Positions 1-7,749 are shown, counted from the first letter of the stretch. The stretch: 63,247 bases of DNA from Leptothoe spongobia TAU-MAC 1115 (GCF_018739885.1 NZ_JADOES010000031.1:1-63247), one strand, 5' to 3'. Translations and numbers: made by a program. The notes: generated by a model not told the origin, from the sequence alone.

Positions 1-2
1 TC

Positions 3-56
3 CCCGAATATCAACGTGGCGAAAGGGCGATGAAGCTTGCTATTGCTGGGTTATAG
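3..56 (+). CDS. Possible C-terminus of a gene cut by the window edge
   Basis: The frame starting at base 3 is open for 17 codons and ends in TAG. It reads PEYQRGERAMKLAIAGL, a plausible soluble alpha-helical C-terminus. The frame starting at base 2 is also open to about base 95, so the assignment is uncertain. No family can be named from so few residues. It would be convergent with the long minus-strand gene ending at 150. Confidence 0.3.
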   Translation, partial: PEYQRGERAMKLAIAGL

Positions 57-149
57 GCCGAATGTCGCCCTGCCAGCAATTTATAGATTATGCCTAGAAG
101 CCAGCTTGCCCATTAACCATGTCCGTGGGTAAAAGTTTTTTCGATAACC

Positions 150-2714
150 CTACACAATCAGTCGATAGAGTACAGCCGTCATGCCAATAGTCAGGCCATG
201 GAGAGGCAGTACCTTCAGTCCAGGGTGTCGGGCAATCCGCTGGGTGAGTAGTACACTGAGAAACGCGCCGAAAATCAAACATATACCTTGTAAGAAGGCG
301 ATGATTGCTGGATGTGCCACGATTACGGGGCCTGTACTGGCGAGGCCGAAACTAGCCAGGGAAACGGGGACAATCCGCCCTGCTTCGGTCAGTCCCAAAG
401 TAAGGTAATGAGCCAGACTGCTCAATAGAACGATGGGTAGCCAACCATAGGCGACCTGGATGAATGGGCGAGCTTTGAGACGAGGTTGAATCAGCTGGGT
501 CAGTTTATGGGCGATCCAGGCGAGGGGCAGGGGGAAGAACAGTAGGATTGTGGTTGCGATCGCATGCCCCCCAAATCCCACAATCATCTCTGAAACCCCT
601 AACCAATCCGCCACCTCCGGCAGTCGATGCACAAACACCGCCCCCCACAGCAACAGCATCAGAGCCACTTCATGCCCAACCGGTGTATGGGTGGTCCACA
701 GCTCAATCCCAGGTGGTCGCAAATTAAACTCCACCGACCGATGGGGGCAGGCCTTCAAACAAGTCATGCACAGCACACAGTTGCGATTGTCCACTAGCTG
801 GGCTGGATGAGAATACACCGGACAGCCCCCAGTCTCTTGCCCTTCGCCTTTCTCAGGGCCACCTTTATAACACTGGTAAGTGCTGCAACTGGCTGAGCAA
901 ATGCCTCGTTGGCCACGTAATTCCGTCATGGAGAGTTTGGCAAACAGGCCATTCATGCCGCCGATGGGGCACAGATAACGACACCAAAACCGCCGTTCAA
1001 ACAGCGCCGAGCAAATCATCGCTCCAGCCGTGATGATCAACAACAACCAGGCCGACAGATAAGCCGTATTTTCCAAATCCCATAGCTCTTCCCAGATCAA
1101 AATGGCAGCAAAACCCCCATAAAGAATCCATCCCCCCCAACGCTCAGCCCACTGCCTGGGCCATGCTCCTAACTGTCTGGGCCATAACCACAGAGATAGC
1201 TTTTGGGTAATCTCGCCATAGATCATAAAGGGACAAACGGCACACCATAATCGACCGACAAAGGGGAATGACAACAGAATCAACGGCCACCACCAGGCCC
1301 AAAAGAAATTGAGGGCAACATTGGCATCACGGGTTTGGGGACCTAAAAACAACAGAGCTACCACTAAGATATAAAACCAGCTGGTAAAGCCAAAGTTAAT
1401 GCGATCTGGCCACCAGGGACTACGCAAGAACTGCCGGAACTTAGGGTATGTATTGAGCAGGTTCCAACGAAATCGATCTTCGTGCTCACTGGCGGACCAG
1501 AAGACTTCTTCGTTTAACCGAGGAGCCCCTGCTGCCTGTTGAATGGCTCGTTGCACAAGACTGTCGAGTTCACGCAAATTCCTTGGAAAGTCGTAGCTTT
1601 GTAGACGCCGGAGAGCTTCGGGGGTCAGTGTGGGTTTACGCAACCCACGTTTGACGCAATCGAGTTGAATGTAGTAGTTGATCTGAGCCTCTATATCGCC
1701 TTTACGCACCCGCAGTGGGGGGACTTTGATTTTTTGCCGAGCCAGGTTGGCAAAGGGGGCCAAGCTCTTTTCTGAGATCATCATGATCCAGGCAGAGCTG
1801 TTTTTGACGGCAGCTGGAGCGTTTCCTGGCTGGGGGCTGGGTTGGTATTGTCCAGTTTTGATTAGCCTGAGGATGGCAGGGCGGAGTTCAGAGTTCAAGT
1901 CCTGAATGTTGTTGAGCAAAAGGGTGCCCTTACCCAGCCAGTCCAGGAGTCCTGGACGACTATCTCCTCGACCAAATAGGTCAACCGCCCGTAGGGTTTC
2001 GCAGTTCACTTTGATCATAGGTTCTTTTTTTGATGCAGAACCAAAGTGAATGAGTGCGGCGAGATTATCTTTTTCGAGACCAGGTTCTCCGAAAATTAAT
2101 ACTGGATCGCGCTGTCCTTGGTCATTGGGGATGACGCTAGCTGCTTCTCGCACATCTTGCCGTAAGCGTTGGGCATAGCGGCTGGCACCGACGACGCCTC
2201 GACTCACTTTGGGTACCAGATAAGGGCGTAACTCTTGCTGCCGTTCTTGTTCGTATAGCAGCTGCGCCGACAGCTGTTCGACTTCTTCGGCGAGGAGTTC
2301 CGAGATTTCTTGGCTGAGGCTGGGGTATTCGTAGGCGATTTGCTTGAGTCGATCCGCAGACAGCTGCCACAGTTCACAGTCTTCGAGGGTGATGACGGTG
2401 TAGTCGGTGGGTTGGTCTAGCAATATTTCCTGCAGATGTAGCACTGCACCTGGCTGCAGGTCTACGGTCTGGGCCATGGAGGTGCGCCGGGTCCGATAGC
2501 GTTCCAGCTGGCCTGTTTTCAGGATATATAAGGTATCTGGTTGGGTGTCTTCTAAAATCAGACGACGATTGGCTTGGAGGGTGATGGTGTGGAGATGGGT
2601 TGCGATCGCAACCAGCACTTCCTCAGTTAGCACATGCAGACACGTCGTTGCTTTGAGCCATGCCACGCGTTCTGGTATCTGGGCTATATCTGTCGAATTT
2701 TCCACCATGTTCAT
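150..2714 (-). CDS. Crp-like / degenerate sigma54-activator-like / membrane 4Fe-4S fusion protein
   Basis: The 854-residue protein has three parts. Residues about 10-150 resemble a Crp/cyclic-nucleotide-binding sensor domain. Residues about 170-400 resemble the AAA+ domain of sigma54 activators: LFG at 247-249 and a C-terminal block with FPRNLREL near 376 are visible. The key motifs are broken: Walker A reads GEPGLEKD (209-216), Walker B reads LLLNN (265-269) and the GAFTGA loop is missing. Residues about 430-854 hold several membrane helices with NosR/NapH-like cysteine motifs: C491-x2-C494-P, C578-x3-C582-P, C606/C610/C615 and a ferredoxin-type C646-x2-C649-x2-C652-x3-C656-P. The AAA part is probably inactive and may be a scaffold; the iron-sulfur membrane part probably carries electrons. 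Cyanobacteria are not known to have sigma54, so a sigma54 role is unlikely. A 42-residue membrane protein lies 9 bases upstream in the same direction. Confidence 0.75.
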   Translation of the reverse strand: MNMVENSTDIAQIPERVAWLKATTCLHVLTEEVLVAIATHLHTITLQANRRLILEDTQPDTLYILKTGQLERYRTRRTSMAQTVDLQPGAVLHLQEILLDQPTDYTVITLEDCELWQLSADRLKQIAYEYPSLSQEISELLAEEVEQLSAQLLYEQERQQELRPYLVPKVSRGVVGASRYAQRLRQDVREAASVIPNDQGQRDPVLIFGEPGLEKDNLAALIHFGSASKKEPMIKVNCETLRAVDLFGRGDSRPGLLDWLGKGTLLLNNIQDLNSELRPAILRLIKTGQYQPSPQPGNAPAAVKNSSAWIMMISEKSLAPFANLARQKIKVPPLRVRKGDIEAQINYYIQLDCVKRGLRKPTLTPEALRRLQSYDFPRNLRELDSLVQRAIQQAAGAPRLNEEVFWSASEHEDRFRWNLLNTYPKFRQFLRSPWWPDRINFGFTSWFYILVVALLFLGPQTRDANVALNFFWAWWWPLILLSFPFVGRLWCAVCPFMIYGEITQKLSLWLWPRQLGAWPRQWAERWGGWILYGGFAAILIWEELWDLENTAYLSAWLLLIITAGAMICSALFERRFWCRYLCPIGGMNGLFAKLSMTELRGQRGICSASCSTYQCYKGGPEKGEGQETGGCPVYSHPAQLVDNRNCVLCMTCLKACPHRSVEFNLRPPGIELWTTHTPVGHEVALMLLLWGAVFVHRLPEVADWLGVSEMIVGFGGHAIATTILLFFPLPLAWIAHKLTQLIQPRLKARPFIQVAYGWLPIVLLSSLAHYLTLGLTEAGRIVPVSLASFGLASTGPVIVAHPAIIAFLQGICLIFGAFLSVLLTQRIARHPGLKVLPLHGLTIGMTAVLYRLIV

Positions 2715-2723
2715 GCATCCTGC

Positions 2724-2852
2724 TTAGTCCGACGGCGGTGCTGATGACACAATCACCCGCCACACCACAAATAGTAAAAAGCTGAGATAGGTGATCGTAA
2801 ACACCCAATTCTGCCAGCTATCGCCCGCTTGAATAAAATCAGTCTCTATCAT
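2724..2852 (-). CDS. Small single-span membrane protein (42 aa)
   Basis: An ATG at 2850-2852 opens a 42-codon frame ending in TAA at 2724-2726. The N-terminus is MIETDFIQAGDSWQN, followed by one hydrophobic helix of about 18 residues and a short tail, VSSAPPSD. The helix, the flanking charge and a gap of only 9 bases to the 4Fe-4S fusion protein suggest a real gene co-transcribed with it, perhaps a small partner subunit. No clear Shine-Dalgarno is seen. No family is recognised. Confidence 0.5.
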   Translation of the reverse strand: MIETDFIQAGDSWQNWVFTITYLSFLLFVVWRVIVSSAPPSD

Positions 2853-2962
2853 AAAGAACTGTCATGATTGTGGATTTCCCATCGAGTATTTGCGATTCTT
2901 GCGACCTTGTCTGATGGCCAGTCGGACGACTTTAGAGATATGGGATAGGGCTTAAAAAGTTT

Positions 2963-2986
2963 CGGTAAACCGTACGGTAATGGACC
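2963..2986. promoter_or_regulatory. Alternating CGGT/ACCG palindrome cluster, candidate operator
   Basis: CGGT (2963), ACCG (2969), CGGT (2975) and ACCG (2983) alternate within 24 bases. They include the perfect 10-bp palindrome ACCGTACGGT at 2969-2978. The cluster lies between the minus-strand microprotein gene and the plus-strand 63-residue gene, where a shared operator would be expected. The regulator is unknown and the operator role is inferred from symmetry and position. Confidence 0.35.
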
Positions 2987-3047
2987 GACAGCGTTTGAAG
3001 TAATCGCTAAGATAACCCCATAAAACCCCCTAATCAGGAGGTTCACC

Positions 3048-3239
3048 ATGCTTAATAAAGACCTGAAAATCGTGAATATTCAAGATACCTGGTTACAAAA
3101 GCCGCTCAAACAATTGAGCCATCGTACGCTACGCACAGCTCATCCCCATTGGAGTGACAGTGAGCTACACCAGGCAATTCTGATGCTGGATCTCAAGCAG
3201 AAGAATCCCTGTGGAGATTTAGGTGTGATTTTGACATAA
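3048..3239 (+). CDS. Hypothetical 63-aa protein
   Basis: An ideal Shine-Dalgarno (AGGAGG at 3037-3042) stands just before the ATG, which strongly supports translation. The product is soluble and mixed in charge, with no membrane segment. It contains the stretch HRTLRTAHPHWSDSELHQAI, which looks helical. It has no recognised domain. It is divergent from the 4Fe-4S fusion operon across the CGGT/ACCG palindrome cluster, so co-regulation is possible. Confidence 0.6.
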   Translation: MLNKDLKIVNIQDTWLQKPLKQLSHRTLRTAHPHWSDSELHQAILMLDLKQKNPCGDLGVILT

Positions 3240-3488
3240 ACGTTTTGTCCTTCATTATGGATAAATTGGTTTTATATTAGAAACATTCTTAGATTTAGAT
3301 AGAAAAACTTTATATCAAGCCTTCCTCACAAGTCGCCCAGACAACGATTACGGCCCAAATTTCTGTGTTAATCTGGCCCTGGATGAGCAGTCAATTTTTA
3401 CCAGAAAGCTGACCTAGACGTATCTAGACTAAGTCATTCTGGGAGTGACTATCGCCAGAGTTTTATTTCAACTGTTTGGAGAAGTTCC
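3240..3488 (+). promoter_or_regulatory. Structured region upstream of the rbp gene
   Basis: This AT-rich gap of about 250 bases ends in a GGAG Shine-Dalgarno before the rbp ATG. Two small hairpins sit near its 3' end: CTAGA/TCTAG (3414-3418 and 3423-3427) and AGTCA/TGACT (3432-3436 and 3446-3450). Cyanobacterial rbp genes are known to be cold-induced, with control exerted through long leaders. That this region is such a leader is inferred. Confidence 0.35.
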
Positions 3489-3749
3489 ATGTCCATTTAT
3501 GTAGGAAACATAGCCTACAATGTTTCGCAAGAAGATATTCAGGAAGTATTCGCAGATTACGGTACCGTTAAGCGAGTGACTATTCCTATGGATCGTGAAA
3601 CTGGCCGTCCTCGCGGATTTGCGTTTGTAGAAATGTCTGCCGATGCTGAGGAAGATGCAGCTATTGAAGCACTGGATGGTGCTGAATGGCTCGGTCGTGA
3701 AATCCGAGTTAATAAAGCGCGCCCTCGCGAAGAGAGACCCAGGCGCTAA
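3489..3749 (+). CDS. rbp: RRM-type RNA-binding protein (cyanobacterial Rbp)
   Basis: The 86-residue protein is one RNA recognition motif. RNP2 is IYVGNI near residue 3 and RNP1 is RGFAFVEM near residue 42, both with the aromatic residues that stack on RNA. The tail after the domain is short and basic (KARPREERPRR) and lacks the glycine-rich extension of some cyanobacterial paralogues. Such proteins bind single-stranded RNA in the cytoplasm, are often induced by cold, and in some species help localise mRNAs near thylakoids. The ATG is supported by GGAG seven bases upstream. A stem-loop follows the gene. Confidence 0.93.
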   Translation: MSIYVGNIAYNVSQEDIQEVFADYGTVKRVTIPMDRETGRPRGFAFVEMSADAEEDAAIEALDGAEWLGREIRVNKARPREERPRR

Positions 3750-3786
3750 TCTGGGCTAACGTTGCCTAGTTTAATTATGTTTAGCT

Positions 3787-3820
3787 AGTACCGCACTTTG
3801 AAAGAAATGCGGTACTGCTT
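3787..3820. terminator. Stem-loop between convergent genes
   Basis: AGTACCGCA (3787-3795) pairs perfectly with TGCGGTACT (3808-3816) around a 12-base loop. Only a short T-run (GCTTT) follows on the plus strand. It lies between rbp and the convergent DUF2839-like gene and may terminate both. Confidence 0.6.
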
Positions 3821-3844
3821 TGGGCAAAGAGCTATAACCAAAAC

Positions 3845-4033
3845 TTACTGTAAAAAATAGGTACCAAAAAAGACGGCTGCCGTACCTCCAAAGAGTAAGG
3901 CCCACAGCACCATTTCTATGGGTGTGATGTTTTTGGGATCGAACTTAAACTTAGAACGTTTAGCTTTTCGTCGTTTTTGGGCCACTTTCCCATAGTTTGG
4001 ATCCTTTTCCTTTCTGCGTTTGGCTTCTCCCAT
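3845..4033 (-). CDS. Small cyanobacterial membrane protein, DUF2839-like
   Basis: The 62-residue protein has a strongly basic N-terminal half beginning MGEAKRRKEKDPNYGKV and one C-terminal membrane helix (about residues 40-60). This layout and the GEAKRR start match my recollection of the cyanobacterial DUF2839 family, whose function is unknown. A strong AGGAGG lies seven bases before the ATG. It follows the Spx/ArsC-like gene by 27 bases in the same direction, so the two are probably one operon. Confidence 0.75.
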   Translation of the reverse strand: MGEAKRRKEKDPNYGKVAQKRRKAKRSKFKFDPKNITPIEMVLWALLFGGTAAVFFGTYFLQ

Positions 4034-4060
4034 AAGAGGGCCTCCTATCGGTTAGAGATA

Positions 4061-4429
4061 TTAAAGGGCTAACTTTTCCTGCAGTTCTGCTTCACTGGCT
4101 CGAAAGCCTACTAGTACAGCCTTGTCTTCTTTGACAAAGAGAGGACGTTTAAGCAGCATGGCATCTTTTGAAAAAGCTTCTATCCATTGGTCATCGCTCC
4201 AGGTTTTCTTTTCTTCGCCGAGTGCTCGGTAAGACCTGCCTGATGTATTGCGCATGGGTCTAGCGGTCAGGCTAGTAACCCAATGAGTGATTTGCTCTTG
4301 GCTGGGAGGTTGTTCTTTGGTGTTGATAAATTCGTAGTCAATACCGTTGGTATCTAGCCACTGCAACGCCTTTTTGCAGGTGCCGCAGTTGGGGATGCCA
4401 TAAACCTGGAGCGCCATAGTCAAACTCAT
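4061..4429 (-). CDS. Spx/MgsR (ArsC-like thioredoxin fold) protein
   Basis: The protein begins MSLTMALQVYGIPNCGTCKKAL, giving the CxxC of the ArsC/Spx/YffB thioredoxin-fold family. The pattern R-M-R-N-T-S-G near residue 57 and K-R-P-L-F near residue 93 also fit that family. Members are glutathione-linked reductases (YffB) or RNA-polymerase-binding regulators (Spx); sequence alone does not decide which. A second ATG at 4417 would give 118 residues and begins closer to the family's usual N-terminus. It is the first gene of a likely two-gene operon with the DUF2839-like protein. Confidence 0.85.
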   Translation of the reverse strand: MSLTMALQVYGIPNCGTCKKALQWLDTNGIDYEFINTKEQPPSQEQITHWVTSLTARPMRNTSGRSYRALGEEKKTWSDDQWIEAFSKDAMLLKRPLFVKEDKAVLVGFRASEAELQEKLAL

Positions 4430-4681
4430 TTAGCCTGTAATTTGTTTAAGGATGGTAGCACTTTACTTATGCTGTTGTTGATTTAGGGGCTAAATCCATC
4501 AGACAATTAACCGATATGCTGAGGAATGAGGATTCCATTAGGTTCTATCTTTTGATGTACAGGTTGCCATGGCAACCTCTTCAGACATAATTTTTGGCTC
4601 TTATAAAATCCTTATCCCTTAGACTTGAGTGATGTCATCATACTGGGACTTCAACACGTCTACTTAATTGAGCTGCTGGCT

Positions 4682-5359
4682 ATGAGCTTCAAACTAATCA
4701 TTGGCAACAAGAACTATTCGTCTTGGTCATTGCGGGCGTGGTTATTTTTGATGGAGAGTGGGTTGCCGTTTGAGGAGGTGCGTCTGCCTTTATTTACAGA
4801 AATTTGGCAGCAGATTGGCCAGTATAGTCCAGCGAAACGAGTGCCAGTATTGCTGGATGGAGATATTGCGGTTTGGGATAGTAGTGCCATCTATGGCTAT
4901 GTGCGCTCTCGTCACCCCAAAGCCATTGGCTGGCCCACAGACCAGTGTGCTGAGGCCACTGCTCGCTCGATTGCGGCCGAAATGCACAGTGGTTTTTTAG
5001 GGATCCGCGAGCAGCTACCTCAAAACATTCGAGCCCGTGTACCCGTGATACGTTCGACTCTGACCCCAGCTACCCAGCAAGAAATCGATCGAGTCGAACA
5101 GATGTGGGCGCAGGCCTATGACACCTATGGAGGTCCCTGGCTATTTGGAGACTTTTCCTTGGCAGATGTTGTCTATGCGCCAGTTGCCTTGAGGTTTGTT
5201 ACTTACCAGATTCAGCTAGTAGATCAAGCTCAGATGTTTATAGATGCGGTTCAGGCACTACCCGCTATCCAGACCTGGGCCTCAGCCTCAGCGACTGAAC
5301 CAGAAGTCCTAAGCTTCATTGATCAACTACATTTGCCTGTCGATAGCCAATCAGATTAG
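4682..5359 (+). CDS. Glutathione S-transferase family protein
   Basis: The 225-residue protein starts MSFKLIIGNKNYSSWSLRAW, the N-terminal thioredoxin-like GST domain with the conserved NYSSWS segment. VPVLLDGDIAVWDSSAI follows, giving the cis-Pro and Asp-Ser glutathione contacts. The C-terminal helical domain includes WLFGDFSLADVVYAPVA, the GST N-capping box. It probably conjugates or reduces small substrates with glutathione; the substrate is unknown. An in-frame TTG at 4625 would add 19 residues unlike the family, so the ATG at 4682 is preferred. Confidence 0.9.
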   Translation: MSFKLIIGNKNYSSWSLRAWLFLMESGLPFEEVRLPLFTEIWQQIGQYSPAKRVPVLLDGDIAVWDSSAIYGYVRSRHPKAIGWPTDQCAEATARSIAAEMHSGFLGIREQLPQNIRARVPVIRSTLTPATQQEIDRVEQMWAQAYDTYGGPWLFGDFSLADVVYAPVALRFVTYQIQLVDQAQMFIDAVQALPAIQTWASASATEPEVLSFIDQLHLPVDSQSD

Positions 5360-5604
5360 AGGCATACTAGCATTGCCCCAAGAGCTTACATTCCCTATAG
5401 GTTAGATTGATTATTCTTTACAGAATCACAATCATTATTTCGGATCCGTTTCATTCTTAAAACGGTAAGCTACGATTATAAAAATTCGTTAGATTGCTTA
5501 GACTGGATATGAACTCATTGGCGATGGTGAGTCCATTGCCCAATAGTAGTCACTTCTAGCTCGGCAACAACACTGTCCATTTACCCCTGTTGCGTTCTAA
5601 GAAA

Positions 5605-5620
5605 GAGGGAAAGAGTCATC
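5605..5620 (+). promoter_or_regulatory. Ribosome-binding site and apparent ATC start of infC
   Basis: GAGGGA at 5605-5610 stands seven bases before ATC at 5618-5620. No ATG, GTG or TTG lies in frame between the upstream stop at 5528 and the first conserved IF3 residues. Placing the start at this ATC keeps the conserved N-terminal segment INRQI. Confidence 0.6.
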
Positions 5621-6103
5621 GTACAGAAACATCGGATCAATCGTCAGATCAAGGCCCCGCAGGTATTGCTTATTGACCACGAGAATAATAATCGTGGCTT
5701 GACCGAGACTCGGGATGCGCTCAAGCTGGCCGAAGAGGCACAGCTAGATTTAGTTCTAGTCTCTGAAAGTAAGCAAGCTCCTGTGGCGAAGATCTTGGAC
5801 TATGGAAAGTTCCAATATCAACAAAAGAAACGCCAGAAGCAGAGTGCACGTACCACGGTTAAAGAGGTGAAATTTCGCCCTAACGTTGGTGAATCTGATT
5901 ATCAGCTGCGCATCAACCAAGCGACTCAATGGTTGGGTAAAGGTGATTCGGTTAAATTCCGTGTGCGTTTGCGAGGCCGAGAACATCAGCACAGGGATAG
6001 GGCGCTTGAACTGTTAGAAAGAATTGTGAAAGATCTTAAAGAGGCAGGCAAGATCCAGTCTTTTGATCGTCGTGCACTAGTATTGCAACTAATGCCAGCA
6101 TAG
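5618..6103 (+). CDS. infC: Translation initiation factor IF-3, probable ATC start
   Basis: IF3 binds the 30S subunit and checks start codon and initiator tRNA. Taken from the ATC at 5618, the protein is 161 residues: an N-terminal domain starting VQKHRINRQIKAPQVLLIDH, a lysine-rich linker (YQQKKRQKQSARTTVKEVKF) and the C-terminal domain (LRGREHQHRDRALELLERI). The first conventional start codon in frame, TTG at 5666, would delete INRQIKAPQ, which is part of the fold. IF3 genes are known to use rare start codons (AUU in E. coli) for autoregulation. The sequence is rather divergent and short for IF3, so it may be a second paralogue. A stem-loop terminator follows. Confidence 0.88.
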   Translation: MVQKHRINRQIKAPQVLLIDHENNNRGLTETRDALKLAEEAQLDLVLVSESKQAPVAKILDYGKFQYQQKKRQKQSARTTVKEVKFRPNVGESDYQLRINQATQWLGKGDSVKFRVRLRGREHQHRDRALELLERIVKDLKEAGKIQSFDRRALVLQLMPA

Positions 6104-6131
6104 CGAGTTCATAGTCTTTTTACGCGATAGC

Positions 6132-6172
6132 AAGGTAGGTGAGTGCTGTGATGGCATTGGCCTACCTTATTT
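6132..6172 (+). terminator. Intrinsic terminator after infC
   Basis: AAGGTAGG (6132-6139) pairs with CCTACCTT (6161-6168), and the loop can form a smaller inner stem. ATTTTG follows. The position 28 bases after the infC stop supports termination. Confidence 0.65.
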
Positions 6173-6200
6173 TGCTGTTCAATCGGTGTGGTCTGTTTTT

Positions 6201-6650
6201 TTATCCGGTCTCATGTTCTCGTACCATTGTTTCAATAGCCTCTGCGGTAGCTTGGAGGTCACTATCACTGAGGCTGGTGGTGACTGGATAATGACGTCCG
6301 TCTATTTGGGTATATACCGTAATGTTGACGTGATCTGGAGTTTGACTGCGAGAGACAAGCTGCGGAATTAATTGAGCGGATACATGCTTTAAGACTTCTA
6401 ATAAGCTAGAGCGGTGGGCTTGGACCGTAAAAATTCCTGGTTCCCAATCGGCAATATCATCAGGGCCTAGGCTATCAGCTCCAGTGGTAAAGCGTTTGAT
6501 TTGATTGATAGCCGGGTGAGTCATCAAGTTTAGAAAAAGCTGGGGCGTAATGGTGTCTATAGGATTTGGTAGGCTGTTCGCGAAATCAAAGGTGAGCCAT
6601 AAAAAACGTGAAGGTTTGCTGAGTATTCCAGGGGTCTGTCGTGTTGTCAC
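6201..6650 (-). CDS. Hypothetical 149-aa protein
   Basis: The frame opens at GTG 6650, two codons after an in-frame TAA, so this is the first usable start. The product is soluble. Its C-terminal half has alternating strand-like segments (VNITVYTQIDGRHYPVTTSL) and a final helix (ATAEAIETMVREHE). No domain is recognised. Reasonable coding composition and length support a real gene, convergent with infC. Confidence 0.55.
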   Translation of the reverse strand: MTTRQTPGILSKPSRFLWLTFDFANSLPNPIDTITPQLFLNLMTHPAINQIKRFTTGADSLGPDDIADWEPGIFTVQAHRSSLLEVLKHVSAQLIPQLVSRSQTPDHVNITVYTQIDGRHYPVTTSLSDSDLQATAEAIETMVREHETG

Positions 6651-6763
6651 AGCTTAGATGATGGATGTGGATAGGTAGTATACCAATAGAGTGTGTGAGA
6701 ACCTCTGATGGGATTTGATGGAGAGGGAGATAGGTAGGCGAAAAATGTTGGGAAGAGATAGAA

Positions 6764-6791
6764 AACCACTCCTGATAATTCAGCAGTGGTT
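6764..6791 (-). terminator. Likely htpX terminator
   Basis: AACCACT-c-CTGA (6764-6775) pairs with TCAG-c-AGTGGTT (6780-6791) around a TAAT loop, with one C-C mismatch. Read on the minus strand the stem is followed by TTTTC, fitting an intrinsic terminator about 95 bases after the htpX stop. Confidence 0.6.
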
Positions 6792-6810
6792 AATATAAGA
6801 GTTTTTTATT

Positions 6811-6889
6811 GTCTCTCTTTTATGAGAAGAGGATGCCTCTTCTAGAAGAGGCCGCTGGGAGCGGTCCCTAGAAGTAGTCTCTCTTTTAT
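6811..6889. repeat. 13-bp direct repeats flanking a hairpin segment at the htpX 3' end
   Basis: GTCTCTCTTTTAT occurs at 6811-6823 and again at 6877-6889, where it covers the htpX stop codon. Between them lie an 8-bp inverted repeat, AGAAGAGG/CCTCTTCT (6825-6843), and a second small one, GGGA/TCCC near 6857-6868. The arrangement suggests insertion or duplication of a small hairpin element. Confidence 0.5.
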
Positions 6890-7749
6890 ACTGTGGCTAA
6901 CTCTTTTTCAAGCTCTAGCAAACGCTCGACTCGCTTGTCTGTTGCCGGGTGAGTGGAAAACAATCCGCTAAACATTTGCTTAGGAACAGCGTGCATAATC
7001 ATCAGCGGCTCATAGGCGGGGTTGCCCGTCATCGGCATTTGTTTGGCGCTGGCTTCAAGGCGCTTGAGGGCATTGGCTAGGGCGCGGGGGTTCCCGGTTA
7101 ACTCAGCTGCACCTGAATCGGCGGCAAACTCACGGGTCCGGCTGATGCCTAGCTGAATGACGGTAGCGGCCATAGGGGCTAGAAATAGGGTAGCCAGTAG
7201 AGCTAAGGGGTTAGGACCATCTTCATCGCTTGAATTACCCATGCCGCCAAACCACAGGGAGTATTGCAGTATCTGAGCTAGGAAGGAAATTGCACCAGCA
7301 ATCGTCGCTGCAACGGCCTGAGTCAGGGTGTCACGATTCATAATGTGGCTGAGTTCGTGAGCGATGACGCCTTCTAACTCATCGGTGCTCAGCATTTTCA
7401 TGATGCCTTGGGTGACGGCAACGGCTGCATGCTCAGGGTCACGACCGGTGGCAAAGGCGTTGGCTGACTGGGTCGGTAGGATATACACTCCAGGAACTGG
7501 GATATCGGCCTTTTCTGCTAGCTTTTCGACCATGGCGTGCAGCTCAGGTGCTTCTTCTTTGCTGACTGGCTGGGCTTTATGGGCGGCTAGGGCGATTTTA
7601 TCGGAGTAAAACCATGAGCCCAGGTTGGTCATGGCTGCGATCGCAATGCCAATAATGACACCGCCTGTGCCACCAATGGTGTAGTAGCTAATACTAATTA
7701 GTAGAGCACTGAGAATACTCAGTAATGCGAGAGTTTTAAACTGATTCAT
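6886..7749 (-). CDS. htpX: Membrane zinc metalloprotease HtpX (M48)
   Basis: HtpX is a membrane protease with its active site in the cytoplasm that degrades misfolded membrane proteins. The 287-residue protein has two N-terminal membrane helices (about 5-45), the zinc motif HELSH at 131-135 and the third-ligand segment SRTREFAADSGA near 204-215. Between them is another hydrophobic segment. Length matches the family. A stem-loop terminator lies downstream. The gene is divergent from the exported DUF3352-like gene. Confidence 0.95.
   Translation of the reverse strand: MNQFKTLALLSILSALLISISYYTIGGTGGVIIGIAIAAMTNLGSWFYSDKIALAAHKAQPVSKEEAPELHAMVEKLAEKADIPVPGVYILPTQSANAFATGRDPEHAAVAVTQGIMKMLSTDELEGVIAHELSHIMNRDTLTQAVAATIAGAISFLAQILQYSLWFGGMGNSSDEDGPNPLALLATLFLAPMAATVIQLGISRTREFAADSGAAELTGNPRALANALKRLEASAKQMPMTGNPAYEPLMIMHAVPKQMFSGLFSTHPATDKRVERLLELEKELATV

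Noticed and set aside
2623..2808. Minus-strand 61-codon frame before the iron-sulfur fusion gene
   Set aside because: It overlaps both the microprotein and the fusion gene in another frame and has less plausible composition.
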